A DNA stretch of 64,000 nt, from assembly GCF_001314995.1 (NCBI RefSeq), contig NZ_CP012938.1, positions 4,154,001 to 4,218,000 on the forward strand, in the 5' to 3' direction. Position numbers and translations under genes: made by a program. The stretch is from Bacteroides ovatus (GTDB lineage Bacteria; Bacteroidota; Bacteroidia; Bacteroidales; Bacteroidaceae). The notes under the pieces were generated by a model. It worked only from the letters and a program-made list of their open reading frames with translations. It had not been told where the DNA came from and searched no databases. Positions 8,737 through 17,828 of this stretch are shown piece after piece; positions within the stretch are counted from its first letter, which is position 1, and the number at the start of each line of letters is the position of its first letter.

Positions 8737-9591
8737 ATGGGGGATTTAACGACATTTGAGACGATTATTATTGCTATTGTAGAAGGATTGACAGAGTTTC
8801 TTCCGGTTTCTTCTACGGGACACATGATTATTACGCAAAACATTTTAGGAGTAGAAAGTACTGAATTTGTAAAAGCGTTTACTGTTATTATCCAGTTTGG
8901 CGCGATTCTTTCAGTGGTTTGTCTTTATTGGAAGCGTTTTTTCCGGTTGAACCATACACCGGCTCCTGCGGGTGCTTCCGCATTGAAGTGTTTTCTGCAT
9001 AAATTTGATTTCTACTGGAAATTACTGGTAGCTTTTATTCCTGCCGCCATTTTGGGATTCCTGTTCAGCGATAAGATAGACGAGATGCTGGAGAGTGTAG
9101 CAATAGTGGCAGTGATGTTGGTGATCGGTGGTATATTCATGTTGTTCTGCGATAAGATCTTTTCGAAAGGAAGCGAAGATACGGTGCTGACAGAAAGAAA
9201 GGCATTCAATATCGGTTTGTTTCAGTGCATTGCCATGATACCGGGAGTATCCCGTTCGATGGCTACCATCGTCGGAGGTATGGCCCAGAAGCTGACTCGC
9301 AAGGATGCTGCCGAGTTTTCATTCTTCCTTGCCGTGCCAACCATGTTTGCGGCAACCGGTTACAAGGTGTTGAAACTCTTTCTGGATGGCGGTACGGAGA
9401 TTCTTGTCAACAATATGCCGGCACTTATTATAGGTAATGTAGTAGCTTTTATCGTCGCTTTGCTGGCTATCAAGTTCTTTATTAGCTTCGTTACGAAATA
9501 TGGCTTTAAGGCATTTGGCTGGTACAGAATTATTGTTGGCGGAACCATTTTGGTAATGCTGCTGCTTGGATACAACTTAGAAATTGGCTGA
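8737..9591 (+). CDS. uppP: Undecaprenyl-diphosphatase UppP (BacA)
   Basis: A 284-residue polytopic inner membrane protein. It carries the two UppP signature regions: [15 protein letters not shown] near residue 16 and the [13 protein letters not shown] motif near residue 168. The enzyme dephosphorylates undecaprenyl diphosphate so the lipid carrier can be reused in peptidoglycan and O-antigen or capsule synthesis, and overexpression gives bacitracin resistance. The stop overlaps the truB start by one base. Confidence 0.95.
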   Translation: MGDLTTFETIIIAIVEGLTEFLPVSSTGHMIITQNILGVESTEFVKAFTVIIQFGAILSVVCLYWKRFFRLNHTPAPAGASALKCFLHKFDFYWKLLVAFIPAAILGFLFSDKIDEMLESVAIVAVMLVIGGIFMLFCDKIFSKGSEDTVLTERKAFNIGLFQCIAMIPGVSRSMATIVGGMAQKLTRKDAAEFSFFLAVPTMFAATGYKVLKLFLDGGTEILVNNMPALIIGNVVAFIVALLAIKFFISFVTKYGFKAFGWYRIIVGGTILVMLLLGYNLEIG

Positions 9592-10313
9592 TGAATTTTA
9601 AAAAAGGAGAAGTACTGTTTTTCAATAAACCTTTCGGATGGACCTCATTTAAAGTAGTAGGGCACGCCCGCTATCATATTTGCCGTCGGATCGGAGTGAA
9701 AAAACTAAAAGTCGGCCATGCCGGAACACTGGACCCTCTTGCAACGGGGGTGATGATTGTATGCACAGGCAAGGCAACAAAACGGATAGAAGAGTTTCAA
9801 TATCATACGAAGGAGTACGTCGCAACGTTGCGTTTGGGCGCTACTACCCCCTCCTATGATTTGGAACATGAGATAGATGCCACCTACCCTACTGAACATA
9901 TCACAAGGGAACTGGTGGAAGAAGTACTGACGCATTTTATTGGTGCTATCGATCAGGTGCCTCCTGCTTTCTCTGCCTGTATGGTAGACGGCAAGCGTGC
10001 TTATGAACTGGCCCGGAAAGGAGAAGAAGTCGAACTAAAAGCAAAACAGCTTGTTATCGACGAGATTGAATTGCTGGAATGTCGCCTGGATGATCCGGAA
10101 CCGATGATTCAAATCCGTGTCGTATGCAGCAAAGGGACTTATATCCGCGCCTTGGCCCGCGACATCGGCGAAGCACTCCATAGCGGAGCTCACCTGACAG
10201 GATTGATCCGTACCCGTGTAGGTGATGTCCGGTTGGAAGACTGTCTGAATCCCGAACACTTTAAAGAGTGGATCGACGGACAGGAGATAGAAAATGAGGA
10301 AGAAAATAATTAA
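9591..10313 (+). CDS. truB: tRNA pseudouridine(55) synthase TruB
   Basis: A 240-residue protein with the catalytic motif GHAGTLDPLATG (Asp near residue 48) and the start NKPFGWTSF typical of TruB. It isomerises U55 in the T-loop of tRNAs. The family also has KGTYIRALARDIG, seen near residue 186, in the second conserved block. Part of the uppP-truB-queA-folK run; ATG overlaps the uppP stop (TGATG). Confidence 0.95.
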   Translation: MNFKKGEVLFFNKPFGWTSFKVVGHARYHICRRIGVKKLKVGHAGTLDPLATGVMIVCTGKATKRIEEFQYHTKEYVATLRLGATTPSYDLEHEIDATYPTEHITRELVEEVLTHFIGAIDQVPPAFSACMVDGKRAYELARKGEEVELKAKQLVIDEIELLECRLDDPEPMIQIRVVCSKGTYIRALARDIGEALHSGAHLTGLIRTRVGDVRLEDCLNPEHFKEWIDGQEIENEEENN

Positions 10314-10330
10314 CGTAATAAGGAATAGAT

Positions 10331-11389
10331 ATGAAATTATCACAATTCAAATTTAAGTTACCCGAGGATAAGATCGCTCTACATCCTATGAAATATAGGG
10401 ATGAGTCTCGTTTGATGGTATTGCATCGTAATACAGGTAAGATTGAGCACAAGATGTTCAAAGATGTGTTGGACTACTTTGATGATAAAGATGTGTTTAT
10501 ATTCAACGATACAAAGGTATTCCCTGCCCGCTTGTATGGTAACAAGGAAAAGACAGGTGCTCGTATCGAAGTATTCTTGTTGCGTGAGTTGAATGAAGAG
10601 CTTCGTTTGTGGGACGTATTGGTCGATCCGGCACGTAAGATACGTATCGGTAACAAGCTGTATTTCGGGCCGGACGATTCAATGGTGGCTGAAGTGATTG
10701 ATAACACCACTTCTCGCGGACGTACGCTCCGTTTTCTTTATGACGGACCTCATGACGAGTTCAAAAAGGCACTGTATTCTCTGGGTGAAACTCCACTCCC
10801 CCATTCTATTATCAACCGTCCCGTAGAACCGGAAGATGCTGAACGCTTCCAGTCTATTTTTGCAAAGAACGAGGGTGCGGTGACTGCTCCGACTGCTAGT
10901 TTGCACTTCAGCCGTGAGTTGATGAAACGTCTGGAAATCAAAGGTGTGGACTTTGCATATATCACTTTGCACGCTGGTCTGGGTAACTTCCGCGACATCG
11001 ACGTAGAGGACTTGACGAAGCATAAGATGGATTCGGAACAAATGTTTGTAAACGAAATGGCGGTGAAAACCGTGAATCGTGCCAAAGATAACGGTAGAAA
11101 TGTATGTGCGGTAGGTACGACAGTGATGCGTGCTATTGAAAGCGCAGTCAGCACTGACGGACATCTCAAGGAATTTGAAGGATGGACTAACAAGTTTATC
11201 TTCCCTCCGTATGAATTTACCGTAGCCAATTCAATGATTTCCAATTTCCACATGCCGCTTTCTACCTTACTGATGATTGTAGCTGCTTTTGGTGGTTATG
11301 ACCAGGTGATGGATGCTTATCATGTAGCATTGAAAGAAGGTTACCGTTTCGGCACGTATGGAGATGCAATGCTGATTTTGGACAAATAA
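10331..11389 (+). CDS. queA: S-adenosylmethionine:tRNA ribosyltransferase-isomerase QueA
   Basis: A 352-residue cytoplasmic enzyme with QueA signatures: [13 protein letters not shown] near residue 57, [10 protein letters not shown] near 180, [11 protein letters not shown] near 212, and the C-terminal [17 protein letters not shown] block. It transfers the ribosyl moiety of SAM to 7-aminomethyl-7-deazaguanine in tRNA, making epoxyqueuosine. It follows truB by 17 bases and its stop overlaps folK by one base. Confidence 0.95.
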   Translation: MKLSQFKFKLPEDKIALHPMKYRDESRLMVLHRNTGKIEHKMFKDVLDYFDDKDVFIFNDTKVFPARLYGNKEKTGARIEVFLLRELNEELRLWDVLVDPARKIRIGNKLYFGPDDSMVAEVIDNTTSRGRTLRFLYDGPHDEFKKALYSLGETPLPHSIINRPVEPEDAERFQSIFAKNEGAVTAPTASLHFSRELMKRLEIKGVDFAYITLHAGLGNFRDIDVEDLTKHKMDSEQMFVNEMAVKTVNRAKDNGRNVCAVGTTVMRAIESAVSTDGHLKEFEGWTNKFIFPPYEFTVANSMISNFHMPLSTLLMIVAAFGGYDQVMDAYHVALKEGYRFGTYGDAMLILDK

Positions 11390-11874
11390 TGGCAAAAGTT
11401 TATCTGGGACTCGGCACTAACCTTGGGGATAAAGAACAAAATCTTCGGGATGCCGTGCAGAAAATAGAAGAGCAGGTAGGGAAAATCGTTTCCCTGTCTG
11501 CTTTTTACATAACTGCCCCTTGGGGATTTTCTTCCGATAACAGTTTCCTGAATGCAGCGGTTTGTGTAGATACCGAATTGGCTCCCATAGACGTTTTACA
11601 GAGAACGCAGGCGATTGAACAGAAATTGGGACGTACGAAGAAATCCGTTAACGGCATATATAGCGACCGCCTGATTGATATTGACTTGTTGCTTTATGAT
11701 GATTTGATACTTTCCACCACTTCTCCTTCAGGAGCAAAGTTGATCCTCCCACATCCGTTGATGGCAGAACGTGACTTCGTCATGAAACCACTGGCGGAAA
11801 TTGCTCCCGGATTAGTGCATCCGGTACTTGGAAAAACGATAAAGGAGCTTACTTCTTCTTTTTCTCCGCAATAA
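11389..11874 (+). CDS. folK: 2-amino-4-hydroxy-6-hydroxymethyldihydropteridine pyrophosphokinase FolK
   Basis: A 161-residue protein beginning VYLGLGTNLGDKEQNL, with the HPPK signature SDRLIDIDLLLYDD near residue 90 and LPHPLMAERDFVMKPLAEIAP after it. It transfers pyrophosphate from ATP to 6-hydroxymethyl-dihydropterin in folate synthesis. Last gene of the plus-strand run; its 3' end overlaps a convergent small gene by 26 bases. Confidence 0.95.
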   Translation: MAKVYLGLGTNLGDKEQNLRDAVQKIEEQVGKIVSLSAFYITAPWGFSSDNSFLNAAVCVDTELAPIDVLQRTQAIEQKLGRTKKSVNGIYSDRLIDIDLLLYDDLILSTTSPSGAKLILPHPLMAERDFVMKPLAEIAPGLVHPVLGKTIKELTSSFSPQ

Positions 11875-12037
11875 AGACCGGTAAATAGGCAATGCATCCT
11901 ATCAATACTGCATACAGCAAATGAATCTCCTGAAACGGCTTGTCGATGAAATGGCAAACAATGGCGTAGATAGCAATCGTGAAGCCTATATAAAGAGCCA
12001 GCACCAAAAGCGTTTTTAATTTCTTATTTAGAATCAT
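11849..12037 (-). CDS. Small two-span membrane protein
   Basis: A 62-residue protein with two hydrophobic segments (about 9-28 and 40-56) and a lysine-rich C-terminus (EKKKK). The family is not recognised. It is convergent with folK, overlapping it by 26 bases. A TAnnTTTG-type box on the minus strand (12068-12075) lies 31 bases before the start, supporting expression. Confidence 0.6.
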   Translation of the reverse strand: MILNKKLKTLLVLALYIGFTIAIYAIVCHFIDKPFQEIHLLYAVLIGCIAYLPVFIAEKKKK

Positions 12038-12067
12038 TATAAATCTATTTATGTGTTAAATACAGGG

Positions 12068-12075
12068 CAAAGATA
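12068..12075 (-). promoter_or_regulatory. -7 box (TATCTTTG) for the small membrane gene
   Basis: The minus strand reads TATCTTTG, an exact match to the Bacteroides -7 consensus TAnnTTTG, 31 bases ahead of the ATG at 12037. No clear -33 TTTG is seen at the usual distance. It is back to back with the metK promoter box 22 bases away. Confidence 0.5.
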
Positions 12076-12097
12076 CTCATTATCTCCGAAATCTCTT

Positions 12098-12105
12098 TAT
12101 CTTTG
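12098..12105 (+). promoter_or_regulatory. -7 box (TATCTTTG) for metK
   Basis: An exact match to TAnnTTTG. Transcription would begin near 12112, immediately before the candidate SAM riboswitch, leaving a 5' leader of about 155 nt ahead of metK. No convincing -33 element is seen. Confidence 0.55.
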
Positions 12106-12117
12106 CAACCGAAATGA

Positions 12118-12172
12118 AAGTGTGGACAGATTTGAGTAGCTTGCAACCACGGAAAAAAATGCTAAAACACGT
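12118..12172 (+). promoter_or_regulatory. Candidate SAM-II-like riboswitch upstream of metK
   Basis: The leader contains, in order, TGTGG (12121-12125), GATTTGA, TAGCTTGCAA, CCACG (12147-12151), an A-rich spacer and GCTAAAA (12161-12167). TGTGG can pair with CCACG (stem P1), and TAGC in the loop can pair with the downstream GCTA as a pseudoknot. This matches the SAM-II-type aptamer pattern (GAUUU..UUGCAA..GCUAAAA) as I remember it. It sits just after the predicted transcription start of the gene that makes SAM, as expected for feedback control. A covariance-model search would decide. Confidence 0.6.
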
Positions 12173-12267
12173 CTGATTGACGCCTTTCGGTTTATCCTTT
12201 GCAGCACTCGCCTCTCCTACTCTCTCTCATTTTTTAATTTTCAATTTTTAATTCTTAATTTAAAAAG

Positions 12268-13560
12268 ATGGGATACTTATTTACATCCGAATCGGTGTCA
12301 GAAGGACACCCCGACAAGGTAGCCGATCAAATATCGGATGCTGTGCTTGACAAACTGTTGGCTTACGACCCCAGTTCGAAAGTAGCTTGCGAAACACTAG
12401 TGACTACCGGACAAGTGGTGCTAGCGGGTGAAGTGAAAACAAAAGCGTACGTTGACCTCCAGCTCATCGCGCGCGAAGTGATTAAGAAAATCGGTTATAC
12501 CAAAGGAGAGTACATGTTCGAAAGTAACTCTTGTGGCGTACTTTCCGCTATTCATGAGCAAAGTCCCGATATCAACCGTGGTGTAGAGCGTCAGGACCCG
12601 ATGGAACAGGGTGCAGGCGACCAGGGTATGATGTTTGGCTACGCTACCAATGAAACGGAAAACTATATGCCGCTTTCTCTTGATCTGGCACACCGCATTC
12701 TGCAAGTGCTGGCCGACATTCGTCGTGAAGGAAAGGTGATGACTTACCTCCGCCCCGATGCCAAAAGCCAGGTTACTATCGAATATGATGACAACGGAAC
12801 TCCTGTTCGCATCGATACAATCGTTGTTTCTACGCAACATGATGACTTTATCCAACCGGAAGATGATTCTCAAGCCGCCCAGCTGAAAGCTGACGAAGAA
12901 ATGCTGTCTATCATCCGCCGTGATGTGATTGAAATTCTGATGCCTCGTGTCATTGCTTCTATCCATCACGATAAAGTGTTGGCACTGTTTAATGATAAAA
13001 TCATTTATCATGTGAATCCTACGGGCAAGTTCGTAATTGGTGGTCCTCACGGAGATACCGGTTTGACAGGTCGTAAGATTATCGTTGATACTTATGGTGG
13101 TAAAGGTGCTCACGGTGGTGGTGCTTTCTCCGGAAAAGATCCTAGCAAGGTAGACCGTAGTGCAGCTTATGCAGCACGCCATATCGCAAAGAATATGGTT
13201 GCGGCAGGTGTAGCAGATGAAATGCTTGTACAGGTGAGCTATGCTATCGGTGTGGCTCGTCCGATCAATATTTTTGTAGATACTTATGGCCGTTCCCACG
13301 TTAACATGACGGATGGTGAGATTGCCCGCGTTATCGATCAGTTGTTCGATCTTCGCCCGAAAGCAATCGAAGAACGTCTGAAACTTCGTAATCCTATTTA
13401 TCAGGAAACAGCCGCTTATGGTCACATGGGACGTGAACCGCAAGTGATAACGAAGAAGTTTTCTTCTCGTTACGAAGGAGATAAAACAGTGGAAGTGGAA
13501 CTCTTTACATGGGAGAAACTCGACTACGTAGATAAAATTAAAGCTGCTTTTGGTCTGTAA
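12268..13560 (+). CDS. metK: S-adenosylmethionine synthase MetK
   Basis: A 430-residue enzyme, longer than the roughly 385 usual in proteobacteria, as is common in Bacteroidetes, which carry an insertion after the first third. It shows the start [32 protein letters not shown] near residue 115, and [18 protein letters not shown] near residue 288. It makes SAM from methionine and ATP. Regulated probably by the leader riboswitch described above; a strong terminator follows. Confidence 0.97.
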   Translation: MGYLFTSESVSEGHPDKVADQISDAVLDKLLAYDPSSKVACETLVTTGQVVLAGEVKTKAYVDLQLIAREVIKKIGYTKGEYMFESNSCGVLSAIHEQSPDINRGVERQDPMEQGAGDQGMMFGYATNETENYMPLSLDLAHRILQVLADIRREGKVMTYLRPDAKSQVTIEYDDNGTPVRIDTIVVSTQHDDFIQPEDDSQAAQLKADEEMLSIIRRDVIEILMPRVIASIHHDKVLALFNDKIIYHVNPTGKFVIGGPHGDTGLTGRKIIVDTYGGKGAHGGGAFSGKDPSKVDRSAAYAARHIAKNMVAAGVADEMLVQVSYAIGVARPINIFVDTYGRSHVNMTDGEIARVIDQLFDLRPKAIEERLKLRNPIYQETAAYGHMGREPQVITKKFSSRYEGDKTVEVELFTWEKLDYVDKIKAAFGL

Positions 13561-13592
13561 AACAGTCTGAAAGCGAGCTTAGCTCATTCGAT

Positions 13593-13647
13593 AAGAGCCA
13601 CAATCTCAACTCCTTCTAGTAGGATATGAGGTTGTGGCTCTTGATTT
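13593..13647 (+). terminator. Rho-independent terminator after metK
   Basis: Complementary arms AAGAGCCACAATCTCA (from 13593) and TGAGGTTGTGGCTCTT (ending 13642), with a loop of about 18 bases and then GATTTT. The first arm lies about 30 bases after the metK stop. Confidence 0.85.
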
Positions 13648-13690
13648 TAAATAAGTTATATTTAAATAAATATCTTTTGGATATTAAACT

Positions 13691-13716
13691 TCTTTTGCCG
13701 GAATTTGCTACTTTTG
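13691..13716 (+). promoter_or_regulatory. Promoter-like element before the TPR regulator
   Basis: TCTTTTGC at 13691-13698, ten bases, then TACTTTTG at 13709-13716 (TAnnTTTG), 24 bases before the ATG. The same element with the same spacing precedes the DUF3244 gene at 15481-15506. Confidence 0.5.
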
Positions 13717-13740
13717 ACCTGTAAATAAACGGACTGCCTA

Positions 13741-15405
13741 ATGAAAACAAGATGTTGTTATCCTAAACGCTATTTATTGTTGTTCTTTAGTTTACTTGTC
13801 AGCGTAGGTAGCATTCTGATGTCTGTCTCTCTATCTTCCTGCTCTTCTTCGGTGAAGAGTCCATTGCTACTATCTGCTGACTCATTGATGGAAATATATC
13901 CTGATAGTGCATTATCCATTTTGGAATCAATTTCCTCCCCACAGAAATTACCACGTGCTGACAGAGCACTTTATGCGCTATTGCTTACGCAAGCAAGGCA
14001 TAAAAATTATATTGCTTTAGGAGATGACTCGCTGATAAAAATGGCTGTTGAATACTATGGTGATAAGAAGAAAAGTGTACGTGCTGCAAAAGCTCATTAT
14101 TATTGGGGAGCTACTTATTTAGAGAAAGGGTATACTTCATTTGCTGTAGACGAGTATTTGACGGCAATTCGGTTGATGCCTGTTAGGGATGAGTTCTTGG
14201 CAATGATATATGATAATCTTGCGGACTGTTATGAAAAAGATGATTTGTATGATATAGCGATTGAGGCTTATCGCCAAGCTTATCAGATATTAGAGGGGGG
14301 AAGTCAGCAGACATATCCATTGAGAGGTATTGCACGTATCTGTTTATTACAAAATAAAAAGGATAGCGCATTGTTGTATTATCAAAAAGCTCTTGATTAT
14401 GCATTAGCAGAGCAAGACTCTAGTTTGATAGGAGCTCTTTATCATGACCTCGCTATGGTTTACAATGAAAAAAAAGATTATGTTCAAGCCGATAAATATG
14501 TATCGAAAGCAATGATTATGCAAGGGGATGATGCTGTTAATGTCTGTTTGTCAAAAGCTCAAATTATGTTGAATTTGAATAAACTTGATTCTGCCAGTTA
14601 TTTCTTTAGTAAGAATATAGACCAACTTAATATTTATGGAAAGGCTGTTTGCTATGATGGAATGCATCAAATAGCAAAGAAAAGAGGTGAATGGAAGATT
14701 GCGACAGAAAATATGGATGCATATAGAGTGCTTTATGATTCTATGCAGATTATGAATGACAATGAAGAACTCAATCGACTTATGGATAAACATCAATTAG
14801 AAGAACATAAGAGGCTATTGTCAGAACATACTAAAATGCTGGTTTTTACTTTGGTTTCTGTATTCTTTTTCTTAATGATTATTTGTGTCTTTTGTTTTAT
14901 GTGGAATGATAGGAAAAGGAAAAAGCGTTATATAGCATTACAACGTGAATTGACCCAAAATCGGGTAGATACTATGCTGCTCAAAGAGGAAGAGATTTCG
15001 GAAACTAATAAAGAAGATCTAGATAAGAAAAGGTCGAAGTTAACAGAGCAGCAAATTCAATTATGTATATCTGTACTTAAAACAACTAATTGTTACGATC
15101 AATTGGAAGCATTAGAGAAAGCGACTCCTAAACAACTATTGGTGATGCGTAGTTTGAGAAAAGAGATACGTTCTGAAATTTCTAGTGCATTTGTTGATGT
15201 GATGATGAATTTGAAGGAGCGTTATCCGGCTTTAACTGGTGATGATATATTTTATTGTGTTCTTTCATTGCTTTGTTGCTCGAAAACTGTCATGATGGAG
15301 TTGATGGATGCTACATCAGATGCTCTTAAAACCCGTAAAAATCGTATAAAGAACAAAATGGATGCTCAAATTTTCGATCGCGTGTTTGGTGTTGATATTC
15401 AGTGA
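13741..15405 (+). CDS. Membrane-anchored TPR regulator with C-terminal HTH-like domain
   Basis: A 554-residue protein. The N-terminus has a hydrophobic stretch and a lipobox-like SSCSSS (about residue 33). Tetratricopeptide-type helices run from about 45 to 330 (for example YDNLADCYEKDDLYDIAIEAYRQAY). A single membrane span lies at about 363-386, followed by a charged coil. The last 70 residues (RYPALTGDDIFYCVLSLLCCS...DALKTRKNRIKNKM) resemble the LuxR/sigma-like helix-turn-helix found at the end of many Bacteroidetes TPR regulators. It probably senses an envelope signal and acts in the cytoplasm on DNA. The secreted DUF3244 protein downstream is the natural candidate partner. Confidence 0.7.
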   Translation: MKTRCCYPKRYLLLFFSLLVSVGSILMSVSLSSCSSSVKSPLLLSADSLMEIYPDSALSILESISSPQKLPRADRALYALLLTQARHKNYIALGDDSLIKMAVEYYGDKKKSVRAAKAHYYWGATYLEKGYTSFAVDEYLTAIRLMPVRDEFLAMIYDNLADCYEKDDLYDIAIEAYRQAYQILEGGSQQTYPLRGIARICLLQNKKDSALLYYQKALDYALAEQDSSLIGALYHDLAMVYNEKKDYVQADKYVSKAMIMQGDDAVNVCLSKAQIMLNLNKLDSASYFFSKNIDQLNIYGKAVCYDGMHQIAKKRGEWKIATENMDAYRVLYDSMQIMNDNEELNRLMDKHQLEEHKRLLSEHTKMLVFTLVSVFFFLMIICVFCFMWNDRKRKKRYIALQRELTQNRVDTMLLKEEEISETNKEDLDKKRSKLTEQQIQLCISVLKTTNCYDQLEALEKATPKQLLVMRSLRKEIRSEISSAFVDVMMNLKERYPALTGDDIFYCVLSLLCCSKTVMMELMDATSDALKTRKNRIKNKMDAQIFDRVFGVDIQ

Positions 15406-15480
15406 GATATGCTGATTTCTCTAGGCTTGTTTTGCTTCTAAATGAAAGGCTGTTACCATTGTTACCGCATAAAAATCGTT

Positions 15481-15506
15481 TCTTTTGCTTCATCTGTGTA
15501 TTTTTG
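15481..15506 (+). promoter_or_regulatory. Promoter-like element before the DUF3244 gene
   Basis: TCTTTTGC at 15481-15488, ten bases, then TATTTTTG at 15499-15506, 25 bases before ATG 15532. The layout copies the element upstream of the neighbouring TPR regulator. Confidence 0.5.
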
Positions 15507-15531
15507 GAGCGAAATTTTAAACCCATTTATT

Positions 15532-15903
15532 ATGAAAGCTAAATTTTTACCTTTTTTGTTGTTGACTGTCTTACTTCAAGTAAGTATGTTTTCTTTTGCA
15601 CATGAAATGATATCTGCACGTCAAATCAGGCTAAAGAATAAAACTGAGGTACAACATCGGTCTATCCCTGTTACTCCTGATGCTTTTATTGAAAACTCAT
15701 TGTTATCTATTGACCTTCTTTCTACTGTTCCCACTGTAACTGTTACCATCAAGGATGCAGAGACGGGAGAAGTGGTTTATACATCTACTGATTTAAATGT
15801 AGATAAGGTTTATATTGATCTTGCAGGTGAGGAAAAAGGTAAATATACTTTGGAGATACAACTTCCGAAGGAAGCCTTTATCGGAGATTTTGAATTAGAT
15901 TAA
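15532..15903 (+). CDS. DUF3244 small secreted protein
   Basis: A 123-residue protein from ATG 15532, chosen because it gives a clean signal peptide (KFLPFLLLTVLLQVSMFSFA) and lies 25 bases after the -7 box; longer starts would lie inside the promoter. The mature part, with VTVTIKDAETGEVVYTS and GKYTLEIQLP, looks like a small Ig-like beta-sandwich, the pattern of DUF3244. Such proteins commonly sit beside TPR regulators in Bacteroides. Function unknown. Confidence 0.7.
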   Translation: MKAKFLPFLLLTVLLQVSMFSFAHEMISARQIRLKNKTEVQHRSIPVTPDAFIENSLLSIDLLSTVPTVTVTIKDAETGEVVYTSTDLNVDKVYIDLAGEEKGKYTLEIQLPKEAFIGDFELD

Positions 15904-16256
15904 ATCTTTGGAATATATATTATTTGCAACTAACATAAGATGATATACCTAAATCATTAACTGTTGAAGCCCCGCTGCTGAAATATATGGCGCATTGCTG
16001 AAATGACGATTTAGATGACCGAAAGGGGAAAGAGTCGGTTAACTTTTATTCGTGGGCTTAATAAGCCTTGTGAAAGGCTCATTAAGGTATATTGAAACGT
16101 AAAATTAAAATCACTTTTTAATTGTGTGCTGGATTACTACTGGTAGGGTATTTGAACAATTTTATGGTTCAGATAATGAAGTTTATTCAGCAACAATGTG
16201 ATACACCTGTTAGTAGATGAGAAATCTGTGATAGATGTATTCTCTGTGAGAAAAGC
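15904..16256. other. 350-nt intergenic region with two adjacent stem-loops
   Basis: No convincing gene. Two hairpins occur: ACCGA/TCGGT around 16018-16040, and a 12-bp stem at 16057-16086 (CTTAAT-A-AGCCTT, loop GTGA, AAGGCT-C-ATTAAG). A GC-richer patch just upstream (15967-16010) gives short in-frame stretches broken by stops, so a decayed gene is also possible. Confidence 0.4.
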
Positions 16257-16257
16257 T

Positions 16258-16295
16258 CTTGGACTTCTAAAAAGTAAGAAGTCCAAGATTTTTTT
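16258..16295 (+). terminator. Rho-independent terminator
   Basis: Arms CTTGGACTTCT (16258-16268) and AGAAGTCCAAG (16278-16288) form an 11-bp stem followed by A and seven T. It closes the transcript coming from the DUF3244 gene or the structured region behind it. Confidence 0.85.
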
Positions 16296-16366
16296 ATGAA
16301 GATAGATAAATGCGGAGATAAAAATGATCTCTGATTAAGTTGAATATGAATAACGGAATTTTTTCG

Positions 16367-16374
16367 TAATTTTG
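16367..16374 (+). promoter_or_regulatory. -7 box (TAATTTTG) before the LOG-family gene
   Basis: An exact TAnnTTTG match 27-33 bases ahead of the likely start codons. It would drive the run LOG, DUF4271, hemD-like, rnpA, yidD, TatD-like. Confidence 0.5.
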
Positions 16375-16400
16375 CCTTCTCGATATAATAATGGATAGTG

Positions 16401-16994
16401 ATGAAGATGAACCAGATAAATTCCGTATGCGTATATAGCGCTTCCAGTACCAAGATAGATGCTGTTTACTTTCAAGCAGCCGAGACTCTCGGCCGTCTGC
16501 TTGCCGAACACCATATCCGTTTGATAAACGGAGCTGGAAGTATCGGTCTGATGTGCTCTGTGGCAGATGCTGTGTTGAAAAATGGCGGTGAAGTGACCGG
16601 AGTGATTCCCCGCTTCATGGTGGAACAAAACTGGCATCATACTGGACTGACAGAGCTGATCGAGGTAGAATCCATGCACGAACGCAAACAGAAGATGGCC
16701 AATTTGAGTGATGGTATCATCGCTTTGCCGGGTGGATGCGGTACCCTTGAAGAATTGCTGGAAATTATCACTTGGAAACAATTGGGGTTGTATCTCAATC
16801 CGATTATAATTCTCAATACAAACAGATTTTTCGATCCATTGCTCGAAATGCTTGAAAAAGCAATCGATGAAAACTTTATGCGACGCCAACACGGTGATAT
16901 ATGGAAAGTGGCGCAGACACCGGAAGAAGCTGTTCAGCTGCTTTATGAGACTCCTGTATGGGATATTTCCATTCGTAAATTTGCAGCGATATGA
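16401..16994 (+). CDS. LOG family (TIGR00730) Rossmann-fold protein
   Basis: A protein of about 197 residues with the PGGxGTxxE signature (PGGCGTLEE near residue 110) and the GGGxxGLM-like NGAGSIGLM motif. LOG proteins hydrolyse cytokinin riboside 5'-monophosphate or related nucleotides; many bacterial members are of unknown substrate. Possible starts are GTG 16398, ATG 16401 and ATG 16407; the family usually begins close to the VCVYSAS strand. The stop overlaps the next gene by four bases (ATGA). Confidence 0.85.
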   Translation: MKMNQINSVCVYSASSTKIDAVYFQAAETLGRLLAEHHIRLINGAGSIGLMCSVADAVLKNGGEVTGVIPRFMVEQNWHHTGLTELIEVESMHERKQKMANLSDGIIALPGGCGTLEELLEIITWKQLGLYLNPIIILNTNRFFDPLLEMLEKAIDENFMRRQHGDIWKVAQTPEEAVQLLYETPVWDISIRKFAAI

Positions 16995-17824
16995 TAGGTG
17001 ATACACTAAGTTCCCAGAACACGGATACCTTGTCTCTTCTCCAGCAGAAACAGATTAGTCCGGCAAAGGCAGACAGTGATAGCCTGCAGTTGGCCGATCT
17101 TCATGCTGTACAAGAGGTTGATTCTGGCTTTGAAGGAACCCCTATCTCCTACTCTCCCCGTACGGATGATGCTATTGCGCTGACATTGCTGGCTTGCTTC
17201 TTTCTCTCCTCCATTGCCTTGGCACGTGGAAAGAAATTTCTCTCCCAACAGGTGAAAGACTTTGTATTGCATCGCGAACGGACGAGCATTTTTGATAGCT
17301 CTACGGCGGCTGATGTGCGTTATCTCCTTGTGCTTGTATTGCAGACCTGTGTCTTGTCGGGCATCACATTTCTCAATTATTTTCATGATACATGTCCCGC
17401 TCTGATGGACCATGTATCCTCTCTCCTTTTGCTGGGTATTTACGTTGGTTTTTGCCTCGCTTATTTCTTACTAAAATGGTTGCTTTATATGTTTCTGGGG
17501 TGGACGTTTTTTGATAAAAATAAGACAAATATATGGCTGGAATCGTATTCTGCGCTCATATATTATGTCGGATTTGCCCTTTTTCCGTTCGTTCTTTTCC
17601 TGGTTTATTTTGATTTGAGTCTAACGAATTTGGTTATAATTGGGTCTATTATTTTAATTTTCACTAAAATATTGATGTTTTATAAGTGGATAAAGCTTTT
17701 TTTTCATCAATTTAGCGGGCTTTTCCTATTAATTTTGTACTTTTGCGCTCTTGAAATAGTACCTTGTCTTTTACTGTATCAGGGTATGATTCAAATGAAC
17801 AATATTTTGCTAATAAAATTTTAG
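16991..17824 (+). CDS. DUF4271 membrane protein
   Basis: A 277-residue protein. A polar N-terminus of about 60 residues is followed by six or seven membrane spans, as in DUF4271 proteins of Bacteroidetes. The function is unknown. It is translationally coupled to the LOG gene (ATGA overlap) and is followed after four bases by the hemD-like gene, a conserved order in Bacteroides. Confidence 0.75.
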   Translation: MIGDTLSSQNTDTLSLLQQKQISPAKADSDSLQLADLHAVQEVDSGFEGTPISYSPRTDDAIALTLLACFFLSSIALARGKKFLSQQVKDFVLHRERTSIFDSSTAADVRYLLVLVLQTCVLSGITFLNYFHDTCPALMDHVSSLLLLGIYVGFCLAYFLLKWLLYMFLGWTFFDKNKTNIWLESYSALIYYVGFALFPFVLFLVYFDLSLTNLVIIGSIILIFTKILMFYKWIKLFFHQFSGLFLLILYFCALEIVPCLLLYQGMIQMNNILLIKF

Positions 17825-17828
17825 GACG

